64,000 nucleotides of DNA, taken from the NCBI GenBank assembly GCA_965213645.1, contig CBDBZX010000004.1:62001-126000 (forward strand), given 5' to 3'. A program made the position numbers and the translations under genes. How positions within the stretch are numbered: position 1 is the stretch's first letter; each line of letters starts with the position of its first letter. Source of the stretch: CBDBZX01 sp965213645. Lineage in GTDB: Bacteria; Deinococcota; Deinococci; Deinococcales; Trueperaceae. Below are positions 36,079-47,225 of the stretch, piece after piece. Below the pieces are notes generated by a model. The model ran no database searches. It was not told the origin of the DNA and saw only the letters and a program-made list of their open reading frames with translations.

Positions 36079-38940
36079 TTACCACGTAAAACTCACCCCA
36101 AAGCGAGCGCTCGTGTTCGTACCCTGACCGACGCCCGACGCGCCCAAGCCCGCCTCCAAACTGATCAGCGGCGTGATGCTGTAGCCGAGTGAAAAGTCGA
36201 ACTCGGTCACGGCAGACAGCGCGGCGTTATCCAAGAAGTTGACCTCGCCCGCGAAATTGATCTCTAAAGGCGCTAGGTCGTAGCGCAGGCTGAATTCGTT
36301 GGAGAGCGCGTAGCGGGCGTCGGGGTCGTCGAAGCGGCCAACTTCTAAGCTGGCGAAGAGGTCGTCGCCGATGTAGCCGCCCACGCGCAGCGAGACGCCA
36401 AAGGGGTCGCTCTCTTCGCGGTCCAAAAGCGAGCTGATCGCGCTGGTGCGGATTTCAAAGAGCCCGACGCCCAAGGCGTCGCTGAGGGCGTTTTGCACCT
36501 CGGACAAGACGAGAAAGTCTACGGCAGTGTCCAGAGCGCTTTCAGCCACCGTACCCGCCAAGCTATCCGCGCCCGCCAAACCCTGACCGAGTTGCAAGCG
36601 GCCTAGCGTGAGGAGCGAGACCAACTCGGGCTCCTCTAGCGGGCGCGGCGCGTTGCTGCCCTGCTCTTGTACCACGGCGTCGCTGCTAAGGCTCGGCTCT
36701 AGGTCGAGCACGGGGCGGGGCTGGCCGTCCACCTCTTCGAAGGTACCTGTGACCTCGAGCTGCGTATTAAAGGTCGAACCCTCGCGCGGTTCGATAAACT
36801 CGTAGCGGCTCCTCAGGTTGCCCAGCGCGTCCCCCTTGTTGAAGGTCGCCTGCGCCACCAAGTCGAGCGTCGGGAAGACCCCTTGCGAGGGTTGGAAGGT
36901 GGCCGCGCCCTCCTCGATGACGAAATCTTTGCTCGAGAAGCGAACCGTCCCTTGGAGGATGCGAGCCGCGCCTGAAAGCTCCGGCGTGGCGGCGGTGCCC
37001 GTCAAGTCCAAGTCGAAGGTGAGTTCGGCGGTGCCAAAGCCCGCGCGGAACTGAACGCTACTTTGGGCGCGGAGGCCCACCTCGAAGAGGATGCTCTGCA
37101 AAACCGGGTTGGGCGCAGCGGGCGACGCTGCGGGCGCATTCGCGGACGTGCCCGCTGAGTTGGCGAAGAGGTCGGCTGTGTCTGCCCCTGTGTCTGCCCC
37201 TGTATCTGCCCTTGTGTCTGCTGGAACACTGATGTTTTCGCTTGCACCGAGCACACCCGCGTCCGCCGCTGAATTTACCCTACCCCCCGCGCTACCCGGT
37301 TCGGTATCCGCGTTGAGAGGCGCACCTGCTGTTGATGACGCGCCCGCTCTCGAGGCTCCACTGCTCGCCCCACTTGCCGTCCTATTCGCTGCACCGTTCG
37401 CACCGCTCGCCGCCGTCTGCTCCCGCGCCGGGGTGAGCCGCGCTGAATCGACGATGACGTCGCCGGCGATGACGAAGTCTTCGCCGCGCCGCGTGATGCC
37501 TACGTCAACGTCGGTGGCAGACGAGGCTAGAAAGAAGTTTTTCGCGTTGACGTCGAGGTTGTCGCCGCGCAGACTGAGGTCTAAGGGCGCGAGGCTACCC
37601 GTCAAGGTGACGGGGCGACCGAGCAGGGCGCGGCTCTCGAGCGACCACCCGTCCGCACCCTCTCCTGCGGTTACTTCACCTGCAATTCCTTGCACAAGGC
37701 CGAGGACGGGCAGCGCCGCCGCGCCCTCAAAGGCTAAGACGAAATTCTCCAAATTGTAGGGCGCGAGGCTGAGCTGAGCGTCACCGCGCAGGGCGAGGTC
37801 GCCGCCGACGGGCGCAACGCCCTGGAGCGCCGCGACGATGTTCAAATCTTCGTCGTCTAACGTGACCTTTGCGCCCGTCAAGCGGTACGACGAACCCGCC
37901 AAGCTGAGCCCTAAGTTGGGGCTGGTCAGCTCTAACTGCGGCTCGCTCAGTGAGCCCGTCGCCGCCAAGCTGAGCGAGCCCTGCGCCCCGACCTGCAAGG
38001 CCGCTAAGCGCGGCACAAGGCTTAGGAGCGGCGTCACGTCGGCGTCTTCGGCCTGGAGCGAGAGGTCTAAGACGTCGCGGGTGACGCGCCCTTCGGCCCG
38101 CCAAAAGCCGCCGCCGCGAAACTCGGCGCGGTCGATGATGAGCCCGCCTTCGTCGTAGCGCAAAGCGACCTCCCCGCGCGTGACCTCACTCGCGCCTTCG
38201 CGCCTCAAGATGAGCCGCTCGGTGGCGACTTGCACGTAGCTCTGGCTGAGCGCGTCAAGCGGCACATCAAAGCGGGCTGCGCCCGTCGCCGAGGCTGAAA
38301 CGGTGCTAGCGTCGGTGGCCGCTTCTGCCAAGATTTCCAAGGGGAACTGCTCTAAGTCGAAAAAGCCTGCCACGGATTCTCCATCATAGGACACGCGGAG
38401 TTGGCTGCTGCCTAAGCTCGTCCTGGCCTCGAGGGTTTGCACCGTGCCGCTCAGCTCGATTTGGGTCGGCAGCGCGGTGTCCGCAACGCTCAGGTCGGGG
38501 CTGAGGAGTTGCCCTAAAACTTGGTCGCCACTGAGCCTCACCACGCCGCTAAAGGGCGCGTCCAAGTTGGGCACGCGGCGCTGGACGACGGGCAGCTCCG
38601 AAACGTTTAAGCCGTCCAAACGGAGCCGCGCCACGCGAGCATCGTTCGCTTGCGGAAGGTACGTCGCCAGCAAACCTTGGGGGACAAACTGCGCCCAGCC
38701 GAGTTGCCCCTGCACCGTCGCCTGACCCTCGCCGACACCGAGCGTGCCGCTGCCGCGCAGCCCGCGTGGGTCCGCTGTGAGGAGCGTGGTAAGCGTGAGG
38801 GTGGGGATGTTGGGCGCGTCGGCTAGAGGGACCTCGAGCACGCGAATATCCCCTTGGGGTCCCGTCTCAGGCGTATAGCGTAGCGCCGCCTCAATCGTAC
38901 TTGCGACCTCACCCGTCGTCCCATCAGCCGTCCCTATCAA
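36079..38940 (-). CDS. TamB-like protein, C-terminal fragment
   Basis: About 950 residues ending in the DUF490/TamB C-terminal domain: VGLRAQSSVQFRAGFGTAEL, LLTLGRLQLGQGL, GGYIGDDLFASLEVGRF and the terminal FGVSFTW. A low-complexity Ala/Gly/Ser/Asp insert (TGADTGADTADLF) from a 12-bp tandem repeat lies at 37177-37221. The ATG-like start near 38961 is not a true start. Confidence 0.8.
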   Translation of the reverse strand: MIGTADGTTGEVASTIEAALRYTPETGPQGDIRVLEVPLADAPNIPTLTLTTLLTADPRGLRGSGTLGVGEGQATVQGQLGWAQFVPQGLLATYLPQANDARVARLRLDGLNVSELPVVQRRVPNLDAPFSGVVRLSGDQVLGQLLSPDLSVADTALPTQIELSGTVQTLEARTSLGSSQLRVSYDGESVAGFFDLEQFPLEILAEAATDASTVSASATGAARFDVPLDALSQSYVQVATERLILRREGASEVTRGEVALRYDEGGLIIDRAEFRGGGFWRAEGRVTRDVLDLSLQAEDADVTPLLSLVPRLAALQVGAQGSLSLAATGSLSEPQLELTSPNLGLSLAGSSYRLTGAKVTLDDEDLNIVAALQGVAPVGGDLALRGDAQLSLAPYNLENFVLAFEGAAALPVLGLVQGIAGEVTAGEGADGWSLESRALLGRPVTLTGSLAPLDLSLRGDNLDVNAKNFFLASSATDVDVGITRRGEDFVIAGDVIVDSARLTPAREQTAASGANGAANRTASGASSGASRAGASSTAGAPLNADTEPGSAGGRVNSAADAGVLGASENISVPADTRADTGADTGADTADLFANSAGTSANAPAASPAAPNPVLQSILFEVGLRAQSSVQFRAGFGTAELTFDLDLTGTAATPELSGAARILQGTVRFSSKDFVIEEGAATFQPSQGVFPTLDLVAQATFNKGDALGNLRSRYEFIEPREGSTFNTQLEVTGTFEEVDGQPRPVLDLEPSLSSDAVVQEQGSNAPRPLEEPELVSLLTLGRLQLGQGLAGADSLAGTVAESALDTAVDFLVLSEVQNALSDALGVGLFEIRTSAISSLLDREESDPFGVSLRVGGYIGDDLFASLEVGRFDDPDARYALSNEFSLRYDLAPLEINFAGEVNFLDNAALSAVTEFDFSLGYSITPLISLEAGLGASGVGQGTNTSARFGVSFTW

Positions 38941-39727
38941 CCGTCTCACTGTCCGCTTCACCTGTCGTCTCGTTTAGGCCGAGCGAGAGGTCCGCGTTCA
39001 AGGCTGCCGTGTTCGCCGCCCAGTCGAAGCTCGCGTCCAGCGTACCGACGCCGCCCGCCGCCGTAACCTCGGCTCGAGTCCCCGCTACCTCAAGTTCGAA
39101 GGGGAGCGCTCGCACCTCAGCGAGCCAAGGGAGGAAGGTCGTATCGGTTGCTGACACGTTCTCAGCGCCGCGCCACACCCCCTGGATGTCTACGTCACCG
39201 GGCACGGCTGCGCCGGACAGCTCGAGCGTCCCTAATTCTGTACTCCAGCGCAGCGCGTCCAGCGCCGCACGGGGCGCAGGCTGCGCCTGCACGGTGACGC
39301 TGCCCTCGGCCCCGCGTATGCCTGAGAGGGTAAAGCCGCCTAGCACCTCGGGCAACCACGTCTGAAGCGGCGTGTTCGGCAGCGTGCCCCGCAACGCCAA
39401 GTCGGGCGCACTTGCGGCGGCCAGCGTGAGGTTGAGCCACGTGTCCGCCGCGTCCGAGTCGGTAAGTTGCACCTGCGCCGGGCCGACGTTTAGGGCGAGC
39501 GAGCCCGCCGCCGCGAGCGCACCCTCACCACTCGAGACCCGTAGCTGATTCTCCGGCGAGGTGCTGAGCGCAAGCTCGAGCGGCGCAAGCGTCCCCGTCA
39601 CCGCGAGCGGTTCTTCTAAAAAGGGTGAGACGAGGCGCTGCTCGAGCCGCACCTCACCGGGGCTCAGCGCAAAGGTGCCAGCGAGCGTATTTTCCGCCTG
39701 TGCAAGCGTTAGGGTTCCGTCTAACGT
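38924..39727 (-). CDS. TamB-like protein, third fragment
   Basis: Frame carrying TLDGTLTLAQAENTLAGTF to DRDG. A short linker piece in yet another frame (39727-39848, SGWSGGLELSNITFQGAV) joins it to the central fragment. Same beta-rich composition. Confidence 0.7.
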   Translation of the reverse strand, partial: TLDGTLTLAQAENTLAGTFALSPGEVRLEQRLVSPFLEEPLAVTGTLAPLELALSTSPENQLRVSSGEGALAAAGSLALNVGPAQVQLTDSDAADTWLNLTLAAASAPDLALRGTLPNTPLQTWLPEVLGGFTLSGIRGAEGSVTVQAQPAPRAALDALRWSTELGTLELSGAAVPGDVDIQGVWRGAENVSATDTTFLPWLAEVRALPFELEVAGTRAEVTAAGGVGTLDASFDWAANTAALNADLSLGLNETTGEADSETVDRDG

Positions 39728-39843
39728 TGGACCCGTTGCTCAGCGCCCCGGAAAGCTCACTTTGGATATCGGCTACTGCACCTTGAAAAGTGATATTGGA
39801 CAGCTCGAGCCCGCCCGACCAACCGCTTAGCGCATCCCCTGAG

Positions 39844-42800
39844 TTATCCATCCAAGGCATCATCCGAGTCATCCGAAGTACCCAACGTACCGTAGCGAGC
39901 GTCCAAGTTCAGCGTGCCCGAAAGCACCTCGGCCTGAGAGGTCACGGCGAGACCCGCCTCACCGTAACGCAGCGCCAGCGGCACACTGAGCGCTTCGCCT
40001 GAGAGGGCGCTCGTTAGAACCGCGTCCAACGCGCCCTCACGCGTCGTCCCCGCGCCTTCCGCTCGTAAGACGCTCTCGTTGGGGAGAGGTAGCTCGAGCC
40101 TCGAGAGTTGCCACGCCGGAGTGCCAGTGAGCCCTAACGACGCGGTGAGGACGTCGCCTTGCAAGGTGAGGCGCTCCAAGCCATTCTCGGTGTTCACCGA
40201 ACCGAGGGTGAGGTCGCCTAGCGCCACAGAGCCCGCCTGCAAGTCGGTGAACGACCCCGCCACTGTAGTCCCGTTTGTGGCTCCTGTAGTTCCCCAATCC
40301 GCCGCGAGGTTGAGCGCGCCGCCAAGCTGCGGCGACAGACTCGCCAAGTCGCCCGCAAGCTGCGCCTCCTGCGTGCTCACCGCGCCGCGCCAACCTGCCA
40401 ATTTCTCGTTGCCTGTGAGCAAGATGGTGTTGTCCGCCGCGTCCAGCATCAGGGCGTAGTCCGCGTAGGCGAGCCTGCCTTGCGCCACCAATTCGCCCAA
40501 GCGCCAGCGCAAACGCAGGTCACTCGTAAGGGGTCCGAGCGCCAAGGTGCTGGTGAGCGCGGCGTAACGACCCGGCTCGAGGCGGGCGCTAAGCTCGCCC
40601 TCGGCGCTACCCGCGCCTTCTAAGCGCGTCTCCAAGGTCGGCGCACTCAGCGTGCCGCCTAAGTCCACATCTCCCGCAAGGCTCCAGGTCGCGCCCGCCA
40701 ACCCCGCGTCACGCACCACCAGCCCACCCGAGAGCGGCGTCCCCGCCAAAGAGGTCGCGCTGCCCACCAGGAGCGCCCCTTCGACCTGACCGCGCAAGTT
40801 GCCAACTTCCGCTAAGTTGACGTCGAGGTCTAAAGGTACGAAGAGCGACCCGTCCGCATAGCTCGCCTCGCCCGCGACGCGGCTGCGCACCGTCTCCAAG
40901 AGGAGCGTGTCGGCCACAACCTCCGGCGCACCGCCCCACGTTCCCTCACCGCTCACTTGCGCCGTGAAGCGCGGCGCGCCCAGTTGCGGCGCGAGGTCTT
41001 GCACATTCAGCGCGTCCGCGTCTGCGCTCAAGGTCCAGCCCTGCGGCGAGGCTTGCGCGCCGAATGCTAAGTTCTCGCCTTGCAGATTGAACGTCGCGCC
41101 TTCCAGCGACGCCCGCAGTGCGCCCGCCGCCTCTAGCGCGCCCGCCAAAGCGACGGGGCCGAAGAGGTCAGGCTGAGCGAGCGTGCCCTCTAAGGTCAAG
41201 TTACCCGTAAGCGCAAGCGGCTCACCGGGCCACACCGGACTGAGCGCCCCGAGCGGCGCGTTGATGTCCACGTTGCCAGACACGCTCTGGTCGCGCCACG
41301 GCGCGCGGCTCAGCGCCGCACTAAGCTGCGCGACCTCTTCCCCGCTGTAGCCAACCACGCCCGACGCGCTGAGGTTGCCCTCACCTATGAGATTGAGCAC
41401 CGCGTTCGCCTCGCCCTGAGTGTAAACAGCTTGCGCTTCACCGGAAAAGCCCGACTCGGCTCCCCACGCCAAGTCGCTGCGGAGGTCAGTGCTAAACGCA
41501 GTGAGCGTTCCCTGCGCCTCGAGCGACAGGGGCGCAAAGCTAGGCGAGAAGTTGGCGAGCAGGTCTAATTCGCCCGGTTCCAAGGTCAAGCGGTAGCCGC
41601 CCTCTCGCACGAAGCTAACCTCAACGGGTTCGTCTAGCACGCCCGTCTGCAACGCACCTGTTAGCGCCGGGTTGGGCCAAGCGGGGCCGGAGAGGTCGAG
41701 CGAGAGGTCGTTCTGTGGCAGCGCAGCGTTGAAAGAGGTCAGCGTGAACTGTCCGTTTGCGCGCGTCGCGGCGAAGTCAGCGTTAAGAGGTTGCTCAAAG
41801 GCGAGAAGACCACCCGGCGCGTCCAGGTTGCCCTGGATTTGCTCGCCCGTTGCATTTGCGGTGAGCGTGGCCGCGCCTAAAGATGCTGTAACGTCACCGG
41901 TGAGGGTGCTGGGCTCGAGCCTCGCGTCCACGCTGAGCGGTTCATCCTGGAACGTCCCGCTCCCCTCTACGCTGAGCGTCTCCCCCGTTCTCACCTGAGC
42001 TTGCAGCGTCAGCGGACCCTCGTCCAACGAAACATCGAAAGCGTTCGCCTCACCGCTCGCCGCGTTGCTGAGGTTGACCCGTGTGCCCGCCACCTCACCC
42101 GCGACGTTGACGCCCGTTTCATCGTTCGCCGTCACCGTCACGTCGAGCGGTCTCCCCTGCGCTGTGCCCGTCGCGCGGAGGTCGGCGCTGTAGTTGAGCC
42201 CCTCTCCCGTGCGGCTGAGTCGCGCCGTACCCGAGGCTGTACCCGTGGGAGAACCGGGCACGAGCCCCTGCACATTCGCGAGGTCGAAGTTATCAAGCTG
42301 TGTGTTCACCTCTACATTTGCACCCGAACCGCTCGCTTGAAAAGGGACGGTGCCGTCACGCACGTTTAACGTGCCCTCACCCTGATAGTTCTGCTGCTCG
42401 CCCGAGAGGTTGGCCTGCACGTTCACGGGCGCATCTCTATACGTCCCGTCCCCCGTGACCTCTGCCGTCCACGAGAGGTCTTGGGAGAAAGAGAGGTCGG
42501 CGTTGAGTTGCGCGTCGTCGGTGGGCAAGAAGGGCGCGGCGTCCACGCTCAACGAGGCTTGTCCGCCCTGCCGACTCGCACGAACAGGTCCTTGCACGAG
42601 CGGACCTTGTACGTTTCCGTCGATTTGCGGTGTGGCTGTCTCGCCCCTTACGGAGGCTTGCAACGTGTGCGGCTCGCCGCGCAAGGTGAAGGGCACTTGG
42701 AGGTCGCCAGTCCAGTTGCCACTGTTAAGCGCTAAGTCAACGGCTTCGCCGTCCACTTGCAACGACAATCCGTCCGAGAGCGACGCTTGCACCTGCGCGG

Positions 42801-44200
42801 TTTGTGCGCTCACGCTCGCTTGGGGCGTCTCTATAGCCTGAGTCTGGAGCGTGCCGTCAAAGGTCGTTCCGTCTAGCGTACCGCTGAGTTGCGCCCGCTC
42901 CGCCGCGCTCGCGTCCACGCTCACGTTTAGGGAAGGTAGAAGCTGACCCGAGGCCGACGCGGAGAGCGCACCCTGATCGGTTTGCGCTTCTAACCTGAGC
43001 CGCTCCCCCGCCCCGATAGATCGCGCTGTGGCGTCCACAGGCGCGTCGAGTTGCGCGGTGAGCGTACCGTCCCAATCGCCCGCGTAGCTGAGCGTGCCGT
43101 TGAGGGTTGCGCCGAGATCAGGTTCTGCGACGAAGGGCGAGAGGGGGAAAGCGTCGGCCTCGAGCCTAAAGCTCGGCACGTCCCCCTGGGTTGAGAAGGA
43201 GCCATTAAGACCCTCCGCGCTGAGCGTCCCCTCGAGTTGTGCTCCTTCTCCTTGCGCGTTGAGTTCTAGGGATTGGGTTTCTGTCTCCCACACTGTTTGG
43301 AGGTCGTAACGCGGCTCCAAGAGGTTGACCTCTGCGCCTAACCGCACATCGCCGTTAAGCTCCGCCGCGTCCGAACTGACCAAGAGGTCAGCGGGGAGCG
43401 TGCCCGCGAGCGAGAGGTCGCGCAGCGTGCCGGAGAGGTCTAAAGCGGCGTCCTCGCCCACAAAGGAGAGCACGCCGTCTACCGTCCCGGTAAGTTCTTG
43501 TTCGCTTTGTGCGTCTCTTTCTAGGGCCACCTCTGCATTGAGGTCAAAAGGGGCGACGCCGAACGCAGTTAAGTTAGCAGCGTCCAGCGTGACCTGGTTG
43601 GTGAATGCGCTTTCGCGCAGCTCGAGCACCCCTGCTTCCAAACCGAGGGTTCCTTGGACGCGCCCGGCTAGCTCGAGGGCGTTGAGGGCGTACTCGAGCC
43701 GCCCCGTCTGGTCGGCTAAGTCGAACGCACCCGACGCGCTGAGCGGTCCAAACTGCGCGGTGAGGTCGCGCAGGCGCGTGCCCTCTAACACCGCGCTCGC
43801 TTGACCCGAAAGGTCACTTGCGACGTCCACGCCCGCCACACTCGGCGCAAGTGTGTCCTGTGCGTCCTGCGTGCCTAAGCGCAACGTCAGGGGAAGCTCG
43901 CTCAGCGTGCCGTCCGCGCTCAGCACGGCGCTCAGTGGCTCCACTTGGACGGGAGAATCCGGCAAACTCACCTCTTGCGCTCTAAGTTCAGCCGTGACCT
44001 GTTCGCCGCGCAACGCAACCTCTCCGTCTAGGGTCGCGCCCGCACCGTCTTGCCCGGAGAGGTCAACGTTCCAGCCTTCGGCTAACGCGGTGGCGTCGGC
44101 GCTGAGGTTGACCTCGCGCCCTGCCGCCGTGCCCGACAACCCCAAGAGCGCCTCGCCCGTCAAGCCTTCGGACTGCTGCAAGTCTGCGCGCAGGTTCGCC
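39844..44200 (-). CDS. TamB-like protein, central fragment
   Basis: Second frame, about 1,450 residues from ANLRADLQQSEGLTG to DDSDDALDG. A monotonous series of beta-strand units rich in Ala, Leu, Ser, Thr and Gly, with recurring LDLSG- and GxLxxxG-type segments; this fits the hydrophobic groove of bridge-like lipid-transfer proteins. The open frame extends upstream to 44517 only out of register. Confidence 0.75.
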
Positions 44201-45451
44201 TTGCAACTGTTCGGTGACGTTGACGCTTTCGGCTCGAGCCTGAATGTCGAAGCCGCCCGCCTCGGAGGGCGAGAGGTTCGCTGTAAACGGTCCACCTGCG
44301 AGCGTGCCGTTCGCCTGTACGTTCGTGCCTGCGTCCGTCTCGAAGCCGAAGTCCACGTCCAGGTTCTCGAGCGGCCTACCGAACACCTCACCCTGCCCTC
44401 GCGCCTGACCCGAGAGGTCGATCTGCTGCCAACCCGAGAGCGAGAGCGACACGTCCGCGTCACCTGTGACGGCATCTTCGGGTAGGTTGCCGGGGGCGAG
44501 CCACGCCGCCGCCTCACCGAGCCTAATATCTCCCGTCACGTCCGAGCGCCACCGCTGCGCGGAGATATCCACTACAGCGTTCCCTCGCACCGGCCCGCCG
44601 AGGGCTCGTCCGGTGAGGTCGGCGCGAACCTCTTGCCCATCGTAGGTGACGGGGCCAGAGAGCTCTGTCAGCGTCGTGCCGACGACGGTGACTGCGGCGC
44701 TGTTAAGCGCCAAGTCCGCCGCCGCTTCACCGTCCGCGTACGTCACCGTTCCCGACGCCTGTCCGCCTTCGATACCCTCAAACCAATGCTTGGCGATGGC
44801 TAAATCGACGTTCGGCACGCGGGCGTCTATAGCGAGAGGTGAAAAGCCGACCTGCGCCTCCACCCTCGCTTCACCCTGAGGCGTCGCGAGCGTCGTGGCG
44901 ACGTCCAGGCCATTATCCGCGTCATTCAAACTGAGGTCGGCGACGCTCAGGTCCGGGAGCGTGTAGGGCACGTCGTTGATATTGAGGTTCACACCGTCAA
45001 GCTCAGCGCTGCGCAGGGTTGGGCGAATCGGTACGCTACCTCCGCCCTGCTGGGGCACGCTGACCTCTTGGGGGTTGATGTCGCCCGTGACGTCCGCCGC
45101 CGAGACTGAAAAAGGAAACCTTCCGGTGAGAAGTCCGAGCAGGTTATAGTCCACGCCGAGCCGCCCCAAGCGCGTATCCACCCCCGGCCCCGTCACTTCT
45201 GCCCCGCGCAGCGTGACACCGTGCCAGAGGTTGCCTGCGCTCCGCCCATAAGAGAGGTCATAGCCTAAGTTGGTCACTGCGTTTTGTACCTTTGAAAGCG
45301 CCCACGAGCGCACCGGGGGGAGTTGCGGCGTAAAGTAGAGCGCTAACGCGAGGATGAGCAACACCACAGGGACGAGCACGCGCTTTTGAACACGCGCACC
45401 TCTCAGGATGCTCGAGACCCCACGGGACTGTTCACGACTCGGCTGGGACAT
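44196..45451 (-). CDS. TamB-like protein, N-terminal fragment
   Basis: First frame of the giant gene, beginning at ATG 45451. Short cytoplasmic start, a single transmembrane anchor at about residues 25-43, then beta-rich sequence (LWHGVTLRGAEVTGPG) typical of AsmA/TamB N-termini. Homology leaves this frame at about 44199, after VNVTEQLQ; the residues beyond are out of frame. Confidence 0.75.
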
Positions 45452-45641
45452 AGGTTAGGATTCACCACACGAAAAACCACACGGGGAACCGCTGACTAGG
45501 ATAACACTACCGCCCGCTAGATAGGCGCAAAGCCGCTATACCCGAAAGGGCACTATGAACTTTTTCTCAACCTTTGATGAAAACGTGAAGCGTTCAGGCA
45601 AATTCTAAGCTCATTTCAGCTAACTAGCTGGTCAGCCTCTC

Positions 45642-45767
45642 ATACCAATTCCGATTGATTCTCTATCAATCCGAGCGGATGCGAGCAGGAACAAAGATAC
45701 GGATGGAGCGGTATGGACTATCACCGAACGCCTTTCTCGGTGATAGGGAATTTAGCGGAATCCGTAT
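45642..45767 (+). repeat. R3-related repeat, copy D (divergent)
   Basis: Ends ATACCAATTCCG and CGGAATCCGTAT form an inverted repeat. Inside are hairpin GATTGAT-TCTCT-ATCAATC, the shared core GAGCGGATGCGAG, and a second hairpin CTATCACCGA / TCGGTGATAG. Same hairpin-then-core order as the other R3 copies with different arms. Confidence 0.6.
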
Positions 45768-45896
45768 CAGCGAGTCAGGAAAAGGCTGAAGCTGAGGGGC
45801 TGAATTGCGGTTCCAGCCTAAACCCGACCTCATCTACCACCTCGAGCACCCGCGATGTCTTAGACTGTAGACTGTAAAGGGGTCGCGGCTTGAAGT

Positions 45897-46000
45897 AATA
45901 GCGTTTCCACGTTTCATTGCTACAGCAATGAAACGTGCGAGCGGATGCGAGAAGAAATAGACACAGTCAGTTGGTGCAGCGAAGCGTGGAAGTGCTATAA
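45897..46000 (+). repeat. R3 repeat, copy A
   Basis: Ends AATAGCGTTTCCAC and GTGGAAGTGCTAT. Hairpin CACGTTTCATTGC-TACA-GCAATGAAACGTG, core GAGCGGATGCGAGAAGAAATAG, then CAGTTGGTGCAGCGAAGC. The gap 45452-46081 otherwise holds only copy D and no gene. Confidence 0.85.
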
Positions 46001-46081
46001 GGATTGAAAGGTCTAAGCGTTGAAGGTGTAGAACTCCCAAACATACATAACGCTCTTTTAGGGGCATGTTGGAGACGAGTA

Positions 46082-46372
46082 ATGGCAAATGGACATAGGG
46101 GCGAACACTCGAGGATGACCGTGCTGATTTCCGGCGACGTGCAGGGCGTGGGCTTTCGCGCCTTTACCCGCCGTCACGCGCTGGACATGAACCTAAACGG
46201 CTACGCCGAAAACTTGGACGACGGGCGCGTCGAAATCGTCGCGGAGGGTGAGCGTGACGACTTAGAAGCGCTCTTACACCAACTGCAGCGCGGACCTGCT
46301 CACGCAGAGGTCGAAAACGTGGACGTCACTTGGGGAGAGGAGGGCAACCTTGAAGGCTTCCACACGTACTGA
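46082..46372 (+). CDS. acyP: Acylphosphatase
   Basis: Hydrolyses acyl phosphates. SGDVQGVGFRAFTRRHA contains the catalytic Arg and LNGYAENLDDGRVEIVAEG the catalytic Asn. 96 residues. ATG 46082 has GGAG 7 nt upstream; ATG 46115 (MTVLISG) is a possible shorter start. Stop lies 1 nt before trpC. Confidence 0.9.
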   Translation: MANGHRGEHSRMTVLISGDVQGVGFRAFTRRHALDMNLNGYAENLDDGRVEIVAEGERDDLEALLHQLQRGPAHAEVENVDVTWGEEGNLEGFHTY

Positions 46373-46373
46373 C

Positions 46374-47225
46374 ATGAGCTTGACGGATTTCAACCTGGCT
46401 GATTTAGCGGACGTGCCTACCCTGTCGCTCGAGGAGGTCACACAAGTCCCCGGTGTCTTGGGACAGATTTCCCTAGAGCGTTCGTTGGATTATAAGAACG
46501 CACCCATAGAGCCTTTAGACTTAAACCTTGCGCAGAGACCGAGCTTCTACGAATCTCTACAGAATGAAGAAGTCAGCGTGATTGCTGAGGTGAAACGCTC
46601 GAGCCCCTCACTGGGCGCAATCGCCGACCTCAACCCAGTAGAGGCGGCCTGCGCCTACTTGCGCGGCGGCGCGGCGGCTTTGAGCATCCTCACCGAGCCG
46701 CGTCACTTCGGGGGGTCGCTCGCGCATTTGGAAGAGGTCGCAGCTACCGTTCCACTGCCGCTACTGCGCAAAGACTTCACGGTTCATCCGGTTCAACTTT
46801 TGGAGGCGAAACGCGCCGGGGCGAGCGCCGTGCTCCTCATCGTCGCGGTGTTGGGGGAGCACACCAAAGCGTACTTAGACCTTGCGGCGCGTTTGAAATT
46901 GGACGCTTTAGTCGAAGTTCACGACGAAGCGGAGTTGGACATCGCCCTGCAAGCCGACGCTGAGATTATCGGGGTGAACAACCGGGATTTGCGGACGCTC
47001 GAGATTGACCTGAACAACGCCCCCAAACTGATTCAGAAGGCTCGAGCCGAAGGCTTTACAGGTGTGCTCGTCGCCGAATCAGGTTACAGCACACCAGAGC
47101 AGATAGGAGGCTTGCGCGGCGTGGCGGACGCGGTGCTCATCGGCAGCAGCGTGGCGGGTAGCGGCGACTTGGAAGCGGCGATTAGGCGCTTACGCGGCGA
47201 CGCTGACCTAAGAGGTAACTCGTGA
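46374..47225 (+). CDS. trpC: Indole-3-glycerol-phosphate synthase
   Basis: TIM-barrel enzyme of tryptophan synthesis. Catalytic residues sit in IAEVKRSSPS, LLRKDFTV, LVEVHDE, IGVNNRDL and VAESGY, with phosphate binding at LIGSSV. 283 residues with a longer N-terminus than usual. ATG 46374 is 1 nt past the acyP stop; TTG 46350, which follows GAGGAGGG, is an alternative inside acyP. Overlaps the SDR gene as GTGA. No other trp gene is in the window. Confidence 0.93.
   Translation: MSLTDFNLADLADVPTLSLEEVTQVPGVLGQISLERSLDYKNAPIEPLDLNLAQRPSFYESLQNEEVSVIAEVKRSSPSLGAIADLNPVEAACAYLRGGAAALSILTEPRHFGGSLAHLEEVAATVPLPLLRKDFTVHPVQLLEAKRAGASAVLLIVAVLGEHTKAYLDLAARLKLDALVEVHDEAELDIALQADAEIIGVNNRDLRTLEIDLNNAPKLIQKARAEGFTGVLVAESGYSTPEQIGGLRGVADAVLIGSSVAGSGDLEAAIRRLRGDADLRGNS

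Larger units (their letters stand above)
36079..45451 (-). pseudogene. tamB: TamB-like (DUF490) giant envelope protein gene with four apparent +1 frameshifts
   Basis: If the frame is repaired this encodes about 3,120 residues: one N-terminal membrane anchor (VLVPVVLLILALALYFTPQL), a very long beta-rich repetitive periplasmic region, and a C-terminal DUF490/TamB domain ending in FGVSFTW. TamB-type proteins bridge inner and outer membranes and carry phospholipids or assist outer-membrane protein assembly. The frame breaks near 44199, 39848, 39727 and 38933, and in each case removing one base from a GG, GG, AA or GGG run restores continuity. Four same-direction homopolymer errors suggest sequencing artefact as much as decay. 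No BamA-like partner gene is adjacent. Confidence 0.85.

Noticed and set aside
37177..37221. Possible minisatellite or CRISPR-like array in tamB
   Set aside because: It is a short 12-bp in-frame tandem repeat (Ala-Asp-Thr-Gly) without spacers; simple slippage in a low-complexity linker.
39844..45451. Long plus-strand open frames opposite the tamB region (for example 43325-43804 and 43853-44485)
   Set aside because: They are antisense shadows in G+C-rich repetitive coding DNA, with Ser/Arg/Pro-rich translations, no ribosome sites and no family features.
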